From contig NZ_CP072467.1 of the NCBI RefSeq assembly GCF_018437505.1, positions 2,356,001 through 2,420,000 on the forward strand: a DNA stretch of 64,000 bases, read 5' to 3'. Within the stretch, counting starts at the first letter, position 1; each line of letters opens with the position of its first letter. The DNA is from Spiractinospora alimapuensis (lineage in GTDB: Bacteria > Actinomycetota > Actinomycetes > Streptosporangiales > Streptosporangiaceae). Below are positions 29,054 through 39,666 of this stretch, piece by piece. Both the position numbers and the translations under genes were made by a program. The notes beneath the pieces are model-generated. The model was not told the DNA's origin. It ran no database searches and saw only the letters and a program-made list of their open reading frames with translations.

Positions 29054-29104
29054 TGGCACTCCCGAGGGGATGGACGACTTCTAGACACGACGCCTCAACC
29101 CTCC

Positions 29105-29305
29105 CCCTCTGTCATCGGTGCCTGAGAGCTTCACCGCGTGTCCCTTTCTCGGGTGGTGCTGGCGCGGCTTGCACCTTCGGCGAGAGACCAGAGCCCCTGC
29201 TTTCCAGAGTTGGCTCACCCACACGGTCCTGAACGCCTGAGAGGTTCTTCGGGGAGGAATTGCTCCTTCGGCGGTCCCCGCTGGCGGCGAGGACTCTCTC
29301 CCGTG
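29105..29305 (-). promoter_or_regulatory. Tandem glycine riboswitch of the gcvT operon
   Basis: On the minus strand two aptamers are visible. The first begins GGGAGAGTCC and contains GCCGAAGGAGCAA, CCTCCCCGAA and CTCTCAGGC. The second has CTCTGGAAAGCAGG, GCCGAAGGTGCAAGCC and AAGCTCTCAGGC. This is the classical cooperative gcvT motif, ending about 50 bases before the gcvT start. Glycine binding normally turns the operon on. Confidence 0.95.
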
Positions 29306-29395
29306 CGGGTTCGACAGCCCACGCCAGCTTAGCAGTGGCGGTTCTCGCGGGCCGGCGGCACCCCGACACGGGCGCCGCCCGACCGCCGACTCTCG

Positions 29396-30451
29396 CTAGT
29401 TGGACCGGCGCTTGCGCACCGCCTCGGCGAGCCGCTCAAGCACGGTGACGGTCGTGTCCCATCCCATGCAGGCGTCGGTGATGCTCTGGCCGTAGGTGAG
29501 CGTCGCGGGGTCGCCGAGCCGCTGCGCGCCGGGGACGATGAAGCTCTCCAGCATCACCCCGACGATCCCGCGCTGGCCGGCGGCGACCTGGTCGGCGATC
29601 GCCTCGGCAACCAGCGGCTGGCGCTCGTGGTCCTTGCCGCTGTTGGCGTGGCTGGCGTCGATCATCAGGCGTTCGGGGAGCCCCGCCGAGCGCACGGTGG
29701 CCAGCGCCGCCGCGACGCCGGCCGCGTCGTAGTTGGGGCCGGTGCGTCCACCGCGGAGGATCACGTGGCAGTCGGGGTTACCGGCGGTGGTGACCACCGA
29801 CCCGGCGCCGGCCGGGTCCACCCCGAAGAAGGTGTGCGGCTCGGCCGAGGCACGGCAGGCGTCCACCGCGACCTGGGCGTCGCCGTCGGTGCCGTTCTTG
29901 AAGCCCACCGGCATGCTGAGGCCGCTGGCGAGCTGACGGTGCACCTGGCTCTCGGTGGTGCGGGCACCGATGGCGCCCCAGGCGAGGGCCTCGGCGATGT
30001 ACTGCGGGGTGATCGGGTCGAGGAACTCGGTGCCGCTGGGGACACCCAGCGAACCGATGTTCAGCAGGAGTTCGCGGGCGGCGCGCAGGCCCCGGTGGAC
30101 CTCGAAGCTCCCGTCCAGCCCGGGATCGTTGATGAGCCCCTTCCACCCGACCGTGGTGCGGGGCTTCTCGAAGTAGACCCGCATCACGATGCGCAGGTCG
30201 CCGCTCAGCCGGGGCATCACCTCGGCCAGCCGCGTCGCGTAGTCGATGGCCTGGGCCGGGTCGTGCACCGAGCACGGGCCCACGACGACGAGTAGACGGT
30301 CGTCCTCGTGGTTGAGGATGCGCGTGACCTCCGCCCGGGCGTCCTCGCAGACCGCGCTCTGTTCCGGCCCCATCGGCTGCTCGGTGGCCAGGTCCGCGGG
30401 GGCGATCAGCGGTTCGTAGCTGACAACCCGCCTGTCGTTGGTCCGTGCCAT
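29396..30451 (-). CDS. aroG: DAHP synthase, type I (AroG/AroF family)
   Basis: 351 residues. Motifs VVGPCSVHDPAQAIDYA, RVYFEKPRTTVGWKGLINDP, GARTTESQVHR and IDASHANSGKDH identify the first enzyme of the shikimate pathway, condensing PEP and erythrose-4-phosphate. Many actinobacteria use the plant-like type II enzyme; this type I copy may be the main one or a specialised one. Ribosome site GAGGAG lies before ATG 30451. Confidence 0.93.
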   Translation of the reverse strand: MARTNDRRVVSYEPLIAPADLATEQPMGPEQSAVCEDARAEVTRILNHEDDRLLVVVGPCSVHDPAQAIDYATRLAEVMPRLSGDLRIVMRVYFEKPRTTVGWKGLINDPGLDGSFEVHRGLRAARELLLNIGSLGVPSGTEFLDPITPQYIAEALAWGAIGARTTESQVHRQLASGLSMPVGFKNGTDGDAQVAVDACRASAEPHTFFGVDPAGAGSVVTTAGNPDCHVILRGGRTGPNYDAAGVAAALATVRSAGLPERLMIDASHANSGKDHERQPLVAEAIADQVAAGQRGIVGVMLESFIVPGAQRLGDPATLTYGQSITDACMGWDTTVTVLERLAEAVRKRRSN

Positions 30452-30634
30452 TCCCGTTACTCCTCCTCAACGCCGGTAGCGGATCCAGCGTAGCCGGCGG
30501 GCCGAGGTCACACGCTGCGGATCGGGAGATCGCGGGCCACCCAGACCGCCCCCGCGTGTCGTCCGGCGCGCCGGGGAGGATTCGGCTCGGCCGCAAAGGC
30601 GGCCCAGCCGCGCGAAACGACCCACGGGCGCGAA

Positions 30635-31828
30635 CTACCGCGCGGCCGCCAACGCCTCGGCCCAGGAGGTCGCCTGGTGTAGCAACGGCCGGTACCGCAT
30701 CACCTTCGGGGTGCTCCGCAGCCCGAAGACGCCGACGAGTTGGTCGCCACGCCCGATGAAGGCGACGAACTTGCGTTCCTCGGGCGAACCGTGCACGAAC
30801 TCGACCGTTTCGGCGGGCGCCGCCTGGCCCAGGAGCTGGATCTTCATGCCGTACTGGTCGGAGAAGAAGTACGGGACCGGGGTGTAGGCGGTGCGCTCCC
30901 CCACCTCGGCGAGGAGGTTGTGGGCGACGACCGCTCCCTGTTCGGCGGCGTTGGTCCAGTGCTCCAACCGAAGGCGACCACCGAACAGGGGGTGGGGCCA
31001 ACTGGCCAGGTCGCCGGCGGCGTAGACGTTGGGCAGGGACGTCGCACAGTACTCGTCGCAGCGCACCGAGCCGTCGGGGTCGAGGTCGACGCCCGAGCCC
31101 CGCAGCCACTCCGTGTTCATGGTGACGCCGGTGCCGACGACCACCATGGGGGCGTCGACCGCGCTGCCGTCGGCGAGCCGCACCCGCTCGACCCGTCCGT
31201 CGCCCTCATAGGCCGCGACCGGTGAACCGAGCCGTAGGTCAACCCCGTTGTCGCGGTGCAGTTCCCCCAGGACCGCCCCGATCCGGGGGTCCACCGCCCG
31301 TGTCATGGGGGTCGTCGCCGCCTCCAGCAGGGTCACCTCAGCGCCGAGGGCGCGGGCGCTCGCGGCGATCTCCGCCCCGATGAATCCCGCGCCCACGACG
31401 ACCACCCGGTTGGTCGTGCGGATCGCGTCGCGGATCAGCCCCGCGTCCTCCAGCGTGCGCAGGGCGTGCACCCCGGCGAGGTCGGTGTCGGGGCGGCGTG
31501 GCGAGACCCCGGTGGCGATCACCAGGCGGTCGTAGGTGAGGATGGTGCCGTCGCCCAATGTCACGGTCTGATCCTGCGCGTCGAGCGCGACGACCGCGTT
31601 CCCCAGTCGCAGGTCCAGCCGCAGCGCGTCGAGCTCCTCCGAACCCCGGAGGCCGACGTCGTCGCCACGGCCCTTCCCGGTGAGGAACTCCTTCGACAGG
31701 GGCGGCCGAGAGTACGGTGGGTGGGACTCGGCACCGACGAGGGTGATGGTGCCGTCGAAACCCTGTCCCCGTAGGGACTCCGCGACGTGGAGTCCCGCCA
31801 TTCCGGCTCCCGCGATCACGATTCGCAA
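30635..31828 (-). CDS. NAD(P)/FAD-dependent oxidoreductase (ferredoxin reductase-like)
   Basis: 397 residues. The FAD GxGxxG is at the extreme N-terminus (IVIAGAGMAGLHVAE), the NAD GxGxxG is VVVVGAGFIGAEIA around 150, and the second FAD motif is PNVYAAGDLASWP. A C-terminal reductase domain follows with PYFFSDQYGMKIQ. It matches the rhodocoxin/putidaredoxin reductase family, which feeds electrons to ferredoxins for P450s or dioxygenases. No ferredoxin or P450 is adjacent. TTG 31828 was chosen for GGAGG five bases upstream. Confidence 0.88.
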   Translation of the reverse strand: MRIVIAGAGMAGLHVAESLRGQGFDGTITLVGAESHPPYSRPPLSKEFLTGKGRGDDVGLRGSEELDALRLDLRLGNAVVALDAQDQTVTLGDGTILTYDRLVIATGVSPRRPDTDLAGVHALRTLEDAGLIRDAIRTTNRVVVVGAGFIGAEIAASARALGAEVTLLEAATTPMTRAVDPRIGAVLGELHRDNGVDLRLGSPVAAYEGDGRVERVRLADGSAVDAPMVVVGTGVTMNTEWLRGSGVDLDPDGSVRCDEYCATSLPNVYAAGDLASWPHPLFGGRLRLEHWTNAAEQGAVVAHNLLAEVGERTAYTPVPYFFSDQYGMKIQLLGQAAPAETVEFVHGSPEERKFVAFIGRGDQLVGVFGLRSTPKVMRYRPLLHQATSWAEALAAAR

Positions 31829-32152
31829 TCCGACCTCCACGTGGCATCCAAGTCGTCTGAGAGGGTGGGGCGATCCCGGTGGGGCCCGGCGGTGCGCGAG
31901 GATTGGGGTGACCGTCCCGTCACGCGCTCGTGGCCCCGGTGGACGGTCCCCGCCGCGCACCACAACGGGGTGTGGCGCGACGCGACGGGAACCTCACTTG
32001 GGATCAACGCGTCACAACCAAACCGTCTTCCCGCGACCAGGGCCGGGATTTCGCCGTGCGCCCCCGAAGGACCCGCCGATCCGCACGATAGTGTCGGTCG
32101 GCAGCACGAACTCGTACTGATGAACGAGGAAACGAGGAAGAGAGCCGCAATA

Positions 32153-33070
32153 GTGACCAGGGCACCACACGATCGGTGGCAACTGCGGCGCGGCGCCCTG
32201 CGCCGGGGCGGGGGAACCGACCCGCGTCGACTGCAGTTCGCGGTCGTCGACTTCGAGACCACCGGTCTTCGACCGGACCGGGGTGCCCGGGTCTGCGAGT
32301 TCGCCGTCGTTCGCGTCCGGGGCGACGGAGCGGTCCTGGGTGAGGCCTCCACCCTGGTCAACCCGGGAGTTCCCATCGACGGAACCCCCTTCCACGGCCT
32401 CACCGACGCCGACGTCTACCACGCGCCCACGGTGTCGGAGGTGCTCGCCTCGTTCTCCACGCTGATCTCCGGCGCGGTCGTCGTCGCGCACAACCTCGAC
32501 TTCGAGGAGCGGTTCCTGTCGCGTCAGTTCGGACCCGCGGGCCTGCCTACCGGGCTGGCCGGGCTGTGCACGCTACGCACCCTGCGCGCCCAGGTGGACC
32601 TGTCCCGCTACTCGCTGCCCCGCGCCTCCGAGGCGTTGGGTGGTTGGTCCCCCACCCACCAACACACCGCGTTGGGCGACGCCCGCGCCACCGCACGCCT
32701 CCTGGTGGAACTGATCGCCAACGCACCGGGGCGGCTCAGCTATCGCGGGCCGAGTCCGGTTTCCCTCCACAGCCGCTCGGGAGCCGCGCGGTTGGTCCCC
32801 CGGGAGGGCCCGCCCGCTCCGGACGGCGACCTGCCCCGAGGGCCCTGGGTGGCGCGGTGGCGCCCCCAGGAGTTCGACCAGGCGCTGTGCGGCGGCTCCT
32901 TCCTGCTGCGCGCCCGGGCCGAGGCCCAGGCCCAGGCCCTCCGTGCGGAGCGTCGCCGCCGGATCACGGCATACCTGGCACGGTTCAGCGCGACGAGCGC
33001 CCTCACCGCGGCCACGGCGGCGGCGATCAACCGCCACCGGCTACGAAGAGGCTGTGTCCGGGACCGCTGA
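32153..33070 (+). CDS. DnaQ-like 3'-5' exonuclease (DEDDh)
   Basis: 305 residues. The exonuclease domain (about 20-190) has Exo I VVDFETTGLRPDRGARVCEF, Exo II VVAHNLDFEERFL and Exo III HTALGDARAT with the catalytic His, the DEDDh set of the polymerase III epsilon family. A poorly conserved C-terminal third (about 200-305) is rich in Arg and Ala with a possible helical tail. It is a stand-alone proofreading-type or repair nuclease, not fused to a polymerase. GTG 32153 follows AGGAAGAG; ATG 32120 is an alternative without a ribosome site. Confidence 0.82.
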   Translation: MTRAPHDRWQLRRGALRRGGGTDPRRLQFAVVDFETTGLRPDRGARVCEFAVVRVRGDGAVLGEASTLVNPGVPIDGTPFHGLTDADVYHAPTVSEVLASFSTLISGAVVVAHNLDFEERFLSRQFGPAGLPTGLAGLCTLRTLRAQVDLSRYSLPRASEALGGWSPTHQHTALGDARATARLLVELIANAPGRLSYRGPSPVSLHSRSGAARLVPREGPPAPDGDLPRGPWVARWRPQEFDQALCGGSFLLRARAEAQAQALRAERRRRITAYLARFSATSALTAATAAAINRHRLRRGCVRDR

Positions 33071-33406
33071 CCTGATCCTTACCGGGTCCCGCCCCCACAC
33101 GCCGCAATCGTGAGGCCTCGGCCTCCGAAGCCGTGGTCACAACCCGTCCAGGGGCCGGTCCGTCAGGAGGAGTTCAGCCAGCCACGGCCGGAGGGCGGTC
33201 CAGTGTGCAGGGGGCCGCCCGCGCGAGTGGGTCTCCGCTTTCGAATGACGGCGACGGTGGCCCATCGCGGTCTCGTGGACGCGTTGGCGAGTGGCCGCCG
33301 TCCGCGCGGGGGGTTTCGCCCGATACGCGGAGGTCGCGGGGATCGCTTCCGCGTGCGGTGTCGGCGTCCTCCGCCTCGCCCCGTCACCATCCACCCCTCA
33401 TTCAGC

Positions 33407-33444
33407 CCGCGGGGCCCCTCCTCACGTGAGGAGGGGCCCCGCGG
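33407..33444. terminator. Perfect 38-base palindrome, terminator for thiC
   Basis: Two perfect 19-base arms meet without a loop at CAC/GTG (33425/33426). It lies 15 bases beyond the thiC stop and faces the end of the convergent exonuclease gene 340 bases away, so it may terminate thiC and possibly both. The remaining sequence from 33071 to 33406 shows no gene. Confidence 0.65.
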
Positions 33445-33459
33445 AGTTGGGGTCGTGGG

Positions 33460-35236
<1,777 letters not shown>

Positions 35237-35375
35237 TATGTGCGCGCGTCGGATTCGACGCGCTCGTTGTCAGTGCCCGACTCTAGGCCACCCCGTGGCG
35301 ACGTCCGGCGGGCGGGGGGCCTCCCCTGGCCCGAGCCCAGGCCACCCGCTGGTCGGGGACGCGACGCGCCGCCGC

Positions 35376-36231
35376 CTAGCTGAAGACGACGGTCTTGGAG
35401 CCGTTCAACAGCACGCGCCGCTCGGCGTGCCACCGCACGGCGCGGGCGAGGGCGGCGGACTCCAGGTCCCGCCCGACCCCGGCGAGTTCCTCCGGGCTGT
35501 GGGCATGGTCGACCCGCTGGATCTCCTGCTCGATGATCGGGCCCTCATCCAGGTCGGGCGTGACGTAGTGCGCGGTCGCCCCGATGAGCTTGACGCCGCG
35601 GGCGTGTGCCTGGTGGTAGGGCCGGGCGCCCTTGAAGCTGGGGAGGAAGGAATGGTGGATGTTGATGACCCGCCCCTGCAGCTTCGCGCACAGGTCCTCG
35701 GAGAGGATCTGCATGTAGCGGGCGAGCACCACCAGGTCGACGTTGTAGGAGTCCACGAGGCCGAGAATGCGTTCCTCGGCCTGCCGCTTGGTGTCGGGGG
35801 GTGACCGGGACGTGGTGGAAGTCGACGTCGTAGGAGCGGGCGAGCGGCTCCAGGGTGGTGTGGTTACCGGCGACCGCGGCGATGTCCACGTCGAGTAGGC
35901 CGCTGCTCTGTCGGAACAGCAGGTCGTTGAGACAGTGTCCGAGCGTGGAGACCAGAACGAGCAGGCGCGGCCGCTCCCCCATCCAGCGGATCTGCCACTC
36001 CATACCGAAGTCGGTGGCCAGGGCGGCGAACGCCCAGCGCAGAGTGGTGTCCGAGTGCCCGTCCTCCATGGCGAACTGGACGCGGAGGAAGAACCGTCCG
36101 GTGTGGGCGTCGCCGAACTGCTGGCTCTCGGTGATGTTGCAGCCGTGCTCGGCGAGCAGTCCCGCGACCGCCGCCACGATCCCACGCCGGTCCGGGCACG
36201 AGAGCGTGAGGACGTAGTCCCGACGGTCCAT
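35376..36231 (-). pseudogene. purU: Formyltetrahydrofolate deformylase PurU, frameshifted in a C-run
   Basis: The N-terminal ACT domain ([47 protein letters not shown]) and the first part of the hydrolase domain read from 36231 to about 35803. The rest ([52 protein letters not shown]) is in the next frame to 35376. On the minus strand the junction is a run of six C; with five, the product is 284 residues with VTPDTKRQ and fully normal. A one-base homopolymer insertion is the simplest cause. PurU makes formate for PurT and balances one-carbon folates. It overlaps the DUF3618 gene at TGATG. Confidence 0.85.
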
Positions 36232-36629
36232 CAGATCCTCCTCCTGCGGCGACGCAGCCAGATCACGACTCCAGCGGCCGCCACGACACCAACCCCAACA
36301 CCGACGACGATGGCCCCGGGCGGTAGGGCGCGGGGCTCATAGGTGCTCACGACCTCGTCGTCACCCTTGAGGAGAACGCTACCCTGCGGCGGCTCCACGA
36401 CCTCGCTGTTTCGGCGCACCGTCTGGGCGCCCGTCGCCACCGCGCGCGCCTCCTCCAACAGCGCCTCGCCGGCGCCGCGAAGGTCACGCAGCCCCCGCTT
36501 GGCGATACCGCGCGGACTCGCCCGCTCCGCCAACTCGTCCACCGTCGCGGTCAGGCGCCGCTGCGCCGCCTCGATCTCTCGCCGCAACTCCACCGGGGTG
36601 GGCCGTCCCGCACCGCTCGTTCGTGCCAT
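36231..36629 (-). CDS. DUF3618 membrane-anchored protein
   Basis: 132 residues. The N-terminal RPTPVELRREIEAAQRRLTATVDELAERASP matches DUF3618. A helical middle follows, then one membrane helix near 100-122 (GAIVVGVGVGVVAAAGVVIW) and a basic RRRRRR tail. Function unknown; common next to phage-shock or holin-like DUF1469 genes elsewhere, though none is here. The stop overlaps the purU start. ATG 36629 has GAGAGGG nine bases upstream. Confidence 0.8.
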   Translation of the reverse strand: MARTSGAGRPTPVELRREIEAAQRRLTATVDELAERASPRGIAKRGLRDLRGAGEALLEEARAVATGAQTVRRNSEVVEPPQGSVLLKGDDEVVSTYEPRALPPGAIVVGVGVGVVAAAGVVIWLRRRRRRI

Positions 36630-36696
36630 AGCCAACTACCCTCTCACCGCGGAGTCCGAATTGTCAGCGCCGTCGCCGTCGTCAGTGCCCTCGGCG

Positions 36697-37806
36697 TCAC
36701 CGGCATCGCCGGTGTCGTCCGCGCCACGCGGTTCCCCGGAGGCCGGACCGGCCTGGTCGGGCTCCACGTCGGGCGACCGGCCGAACGTCAACGCACCCCT
36801 CGATGCCGTCGACGACGCGGAAGAAATCCTTCGTCGACAACCACAACTTATAGATGATGACGGCCTCGAAGGCGAGGAGCAAAACACCCGTAGCCACGGT
36901 TATCCACAGGATCGCCGCAGTACTCACCGATCCGACGAGCGGGGCGATGATGAACACCGCGACCTGGAACTCCACGCCGCTGACCAGGTGGGTGCGCACC
37001 CGCCGGGCGTGCAGGAACTCCCAGATCCGCTGGTACCAGGGGAAACGGGTCCGGAACTCCCGGTTGAGGTCGACCTTGGGCAGGCGCACGTCGGGATTCT
37101 TGCCGACGTCGCGGGCGAGGCGCGTCTCGTGCTCGGTGTGCGTACGCAGCATGCGTTCCAGGACGGCGATGCCGTGCCGCAGGACCGCGCGCTCCCCGGA
37201 GTCGCTCAGCGGCTCCTGCACCCGCCGGGCGTCGCCCTGGGCGGTGGCGAGGTCGTCGTCGGGCTCCAGCATGGACAGGGTGGCGCGGGCGCGTTCCAAC
37301 GCCCCGGCGATGTAGGAGCGCATCTCGCGGCGGACGCGGTAGACCTGCATCTCGTCGAGGTAGCGCAGCATGTCGCAGAAGACGACGGCCATGGCCAGCC
37401 ACGCGAAGACCACGTTCCCGGTGATCACGTACTGCCCGCCCATGAGGGCGACCGCGCAGACGAGGACCCGGAACCGGTCGAAGGCGTAGTCCATCCAGGA
37501 ACCGAACAACGACTCGGTGTCGGTCAGCCGGGCGAGCTTGCCGTCCATGCTGTCCACCAGGAAGCACAACGCGTACAGCCCGGCACCGGCGAGGAGGAAC
37601 GGCCACGTCCCCCACGCGTAGCACGCGGCGGCTCCCAGCCCCAACAGGAGGGAGAGCACTGTGAGCTGGTTCGGCGTGATCGACGTGCGGTTCGCCACGA
37701 CCAGCACCAACCGCCGCGCCAACGGGTCGACAAGTCCGACGGTCCACCAGGAGTCGCGCTCCTTGGTGGCACGATCCTGTACGTCCCGCAGGGTGAAGCC
37801 TGCCAT
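36697..37806 (-). CDS. CDP-alcohol phosphatidyltransferase
   Basis: 369 residues as read. The signature DSMDGKLARLTDTESLFGSW continues to DYAFDR (near 85-110), satisfying D(x)2DG(x)2AR(x)8G(x)3D(x)3D of phospholipid-head-group transferases. Several membrane helices flank it, and a long charged cytoplasmic insert (about 165-260) precedes the last helices. Which lipid it makes is unclear. ATG 37806 follows AAGG. The last 30 residues are Arg-rich and use atypical third bases; removing one G from the GGGG near 36795 would give an acidic tail ending at 36636, seven bases before the DUF3618 start, which I think is the true end. Confidence 0.8.
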   Translation of the reverse strand: MAGFTLRDVQDRATKERDSWWTVGLVDPLARRLVLVVANRTSITPNQLTVLSLLLGLGAAACYAWGTWPFLLAGAGLYALCFLVDSMDGKLARLTDTESLFGSWMDYAFDRFRVLVCAVALMGGQYVITGNVVFAWLAMAVVFCDMLRYLDEMQVYRVRREMRSYIAGALERARATLSMLEPDDDLATAQGDARRVQEPLSDSGERAVLRHGIAVLERMLRTHTEHETRLARDVGKNPDVRLPKVDLNREFRTRFPWYQRIWEFLHARRVRTHLVSGVEFQVAVFIIAPLVGSVSTAAILWITVATGVLLLAFEAVIIYKLWLSTKDFFRVVDGIEGCVDVRPVARRGARPGRSGLRGTAWRGRHRRCR

Positions 37807-37998
37807 TACCTTGGACTCTCCGAGATCGGTCGAGGTGCGCCACACCTCTCGCACGACGCTTCACAGCCTAGGGGATCGATCATGCCCCTTCGACCCCTTC
37901 CACGCAGGCCGAGCCCCGCTGGCCGGCCCTGTTCGGCGCACACGTCCCTCACTGGGATGATGATCCCAGTCCCGCACGGGAGCACCAAGGGAGGAATC

Positions 37999-38481
37999 GT
38001 GACCGAAACCACCAAGCGACTCGAGCCGGGCGACCACGCCCCCGACTTCACCCTCAACGACGCCGACGGTAACCCCGTCACACTGAGCGAGGTCGTCCGG
38101 GGTGCGGGATCGGTGGTGCTGTACTTCTACCCCGCCGCCATGACGCCGGGCTGCACCAAGGAGGCCTGCGACTTCCGGGATAACCTGAGCGCCTTCGCCG
38201 ACTCCGACCTGCGCGTCCTGGGCGTCTCTCCCGACACCGTGGAGAAGCTGCGCGCGTTCCGCGACGCCGAGAAGCTGAACTTCACCCTCCTCAGCGACCC
38301 GGACCGCGAGGCGCTCACCGCCTACGGCGCCTACGGGGAGAAGAAGAACTACGGCAAGGTGGTGCGGGGCGTGATCCGGTCCACCTTCGTCATCAACGCC
38401 GACCTGACGATCGCCAAGGCGTTCTACAACGTCCGCGCCACCGGCCACGTCGACCGAATCAAGCGCGAGCTGGGCGTGTAG
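37999..38481 (+). CDS. bcp: Thioredoxin-dependent peroxiredoxin Bcp
   Basis: 160 residues, PrxQ/Bcp subfamily: peroxidatic Cys52 and resolving Cys57 in PGCTKEACDFRD, preceded by FYPAAMTPG, and the Arg in GVIRSTFVI. It reduces hydroperoxides with thioredoxin. GTG 37999 has GGGAGGAATC upstream. Likely a member of the oxidative-stress response, although I see no SigR consensus directly upstream. Immediately precedes a tRNA gene. Confidence 0.93.
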   Translation: MTETTKRLEPGDHAPDFTLNDADGNPVTLSEVVRGAGSVVLYFYPAAMTPGCTKEACDFRDNLSAFADSDLRVLGVSPDTVEKLRAFRDAEKLNFTLLSDPDREALTAYGAYGEKKNYGKVVRGVIRSTFVINADLTIAKAFYNVRATGHVDRIKRELGV

Positions 38482-38505
38482 TTGGTCTAGGATTGGGCCC
38501 GTGTC

Positions 38506-38578
38506 GGGGCCGTAGCCCAACGGCAGAGGCGGCAGGTTTAGGTCCTGTACAGTGCGGGTTCGAATCCCGCCGGCCCCA
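38506..38578 (+). tRNA. tRNA with UAG anticodon (Leu) and short variable loop
   Basis: A 73-base cloverleaf: acceptor GGGGCCG pairs with CGGCCCC (discriminator A at 38578), D arm GCCC...GGC, anticodon stem GCAGG/CCTGT with loop TTTAGGT (anticodon TAG, reading CUA Leu), a five-base variable loop ACAGT and a T arm GCGGG-TTCGAAT-CCCGC. CCA is not encoded. The decoding identity is Leu, but true bacterial tRNA-Leu is type II with a long variable arm, so this is an atypical isoacceptor or a tRNA-like gene. Confidence 0.85.
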
Positions 38579-39310
38579 CCGACGCACGAGGTTCGCCCCC
38601 TCGCCCAAAGAACGGGGGACGGGGGTCCGCAACCCGTCGGTGTCCTCGCACGGTTCGACGTCCGCCACACCCGAGCGCGACGAGTGGCTGGCACGACGCT
38701 CGTCGACGCCCAACCGTGCAGCGGTGGGGGCGCGGAGGCGAACCCGCCGGCCGCGACCAGGCGACGTTCCTGCCTCTCGTCCCGCTATTCGCCACGGCTG
38801 CCCGCGTCCGTTCGACCCGGCACCGATCGGGGATCCGGATCCGCCCAGCGTGACCAACAGCGTAGGCGTGACCGGGCGCACCAGGTCGCGGGCAACGGCC
38901 GTCGAGGCCTCGCCGGCACCGCCGACTCCGAACCCGACCTCGTCCCCATGGACCGTGTGGGCGGAAGGGCGACGTCGCCCCCGCGATCCACGGACTCGTC
39001 GGGAACGAAGCTCCCTACTGCGCCCACCACCGAGGACACCGGCCGTGCGATCCATGGCGCTCACAAATCCGGCGCCGACGGGTACCTCCACCGAGGAACG
39101 CGTCGTGCTCACCCTCGGCGTTCGCGACCTGGCCGTCGGCCGGCCGATGCCGTGAACAGGAGGCGGAGAGCAGGATCAGCTCCCGGGTGATCGACCTCTA
39201 CGCCTCGTCACCGACGTTGGTTGGCGCGGTTTCCGGGCGGGCGCTTGCCCAGGGTTGACCGAGGCACGCCCATTTTGGGTTGTTCGGAGAATCCAACACA
39301 ACATGTAGTA
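38579..39310. other. Intergenic region without a supportable gene
   Basis: About 730 bases between the tRNA and the cobalamin riboswitch. Open frames exist on both strands, as expected at this GC content, but none has a ribosome site plus recognisable family motifs. A possible vestige is the plus-strand frame near 39050-39150 encoding VVLTLGVRDLAVG, too short to name. No integrase or direct repeat of the tRNA 3' end is visible. Confidence 0.4.
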
Positions 39311-39314
39311 TCAG

Positions 39315-39505
39315 CCCTGCCAATGGTCCGCCGTCCCTGGGGGCGGCGGGGCAAGAGGGAACCCGGTGTGAGTCCGGGACTGCCCCGCAGCGGTGAGTGG
39401 GAACAACCGCCGTCATGAGCACTGGGCGCGTGAACGCCTGGGAAGCGACGGCCAGTAGGAACGACCCGAGTTCGGTCGTGTGCCCACGAGTCCGAAGACC
39501 TGCCA
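39315..39505 (+). promoter_or_regulatory. Cobalamin riboswitch ahead of nrdAB
   Basis: The B12 aptamer core is clear: GGCAAGAGGGAACCCGGTG, AGTCCGGGACTGCCCCGCA, GCGGTGAGTGGGAACAACC, and the 3' closing element AGTCCGAAGACCTGCC. It lies about 160 bases before nrdA. Cobalamin riboswitches of this type usually shut off B12-independent isoenzymes when cobalamin is plentiful. A B12-dependent NrdJ elsewhere in the genome would make sense of that. Confidence 0.94.
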
Positions 39506-39666
39506 TCGGTGCGTGCATCGCTTGCACGGTGTCCGGGGCCTCGTGGGAGGGCCGACGCGGACGTGGTCGACGGTGCCGCCCGAGTACGGTGTCGCGGACC
39601 CCTCGCGTGCCTCCAACGTCCCCCCGGACGTTCCAGATGAGGTTCTCGAACGAGGGGGAGAGTCCC

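Noticed and set aside
30588-30603. GGCCGC-AAAG-GCGGCC hairpin after the FAD oxidoreductase
   Set aside because: Only six base pairs and no U-tail; could be a weak terminator, but such short stems are common at this GC content.
36343-37998. A long plus-strand frame running into bcp
   Set aside because: It is antisense to the DUF3618 and CDP-alcohol transferase genes; only its last 160 residues are bcp, with GTG 37999 and a ribosome site marking the start.
38482-38500. dre-like half-site TTGGTCTAG between bcp and tRNA
   Set aside because: Only half of the DasR palindrome is present, and it lies after the bcp stop, so it is most likely chance.
38506-39310. tRNA-linked integrated element
   Set aside because: No integrase, no repeat of the tRNA 3' end and no foreign genes follow.
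39397-39666. N-terminal extension of nrdA
   Set aside because: This stretch is the cobalamin riboswitch and its leader; the GTG at 39667 has a proper ribosome site.
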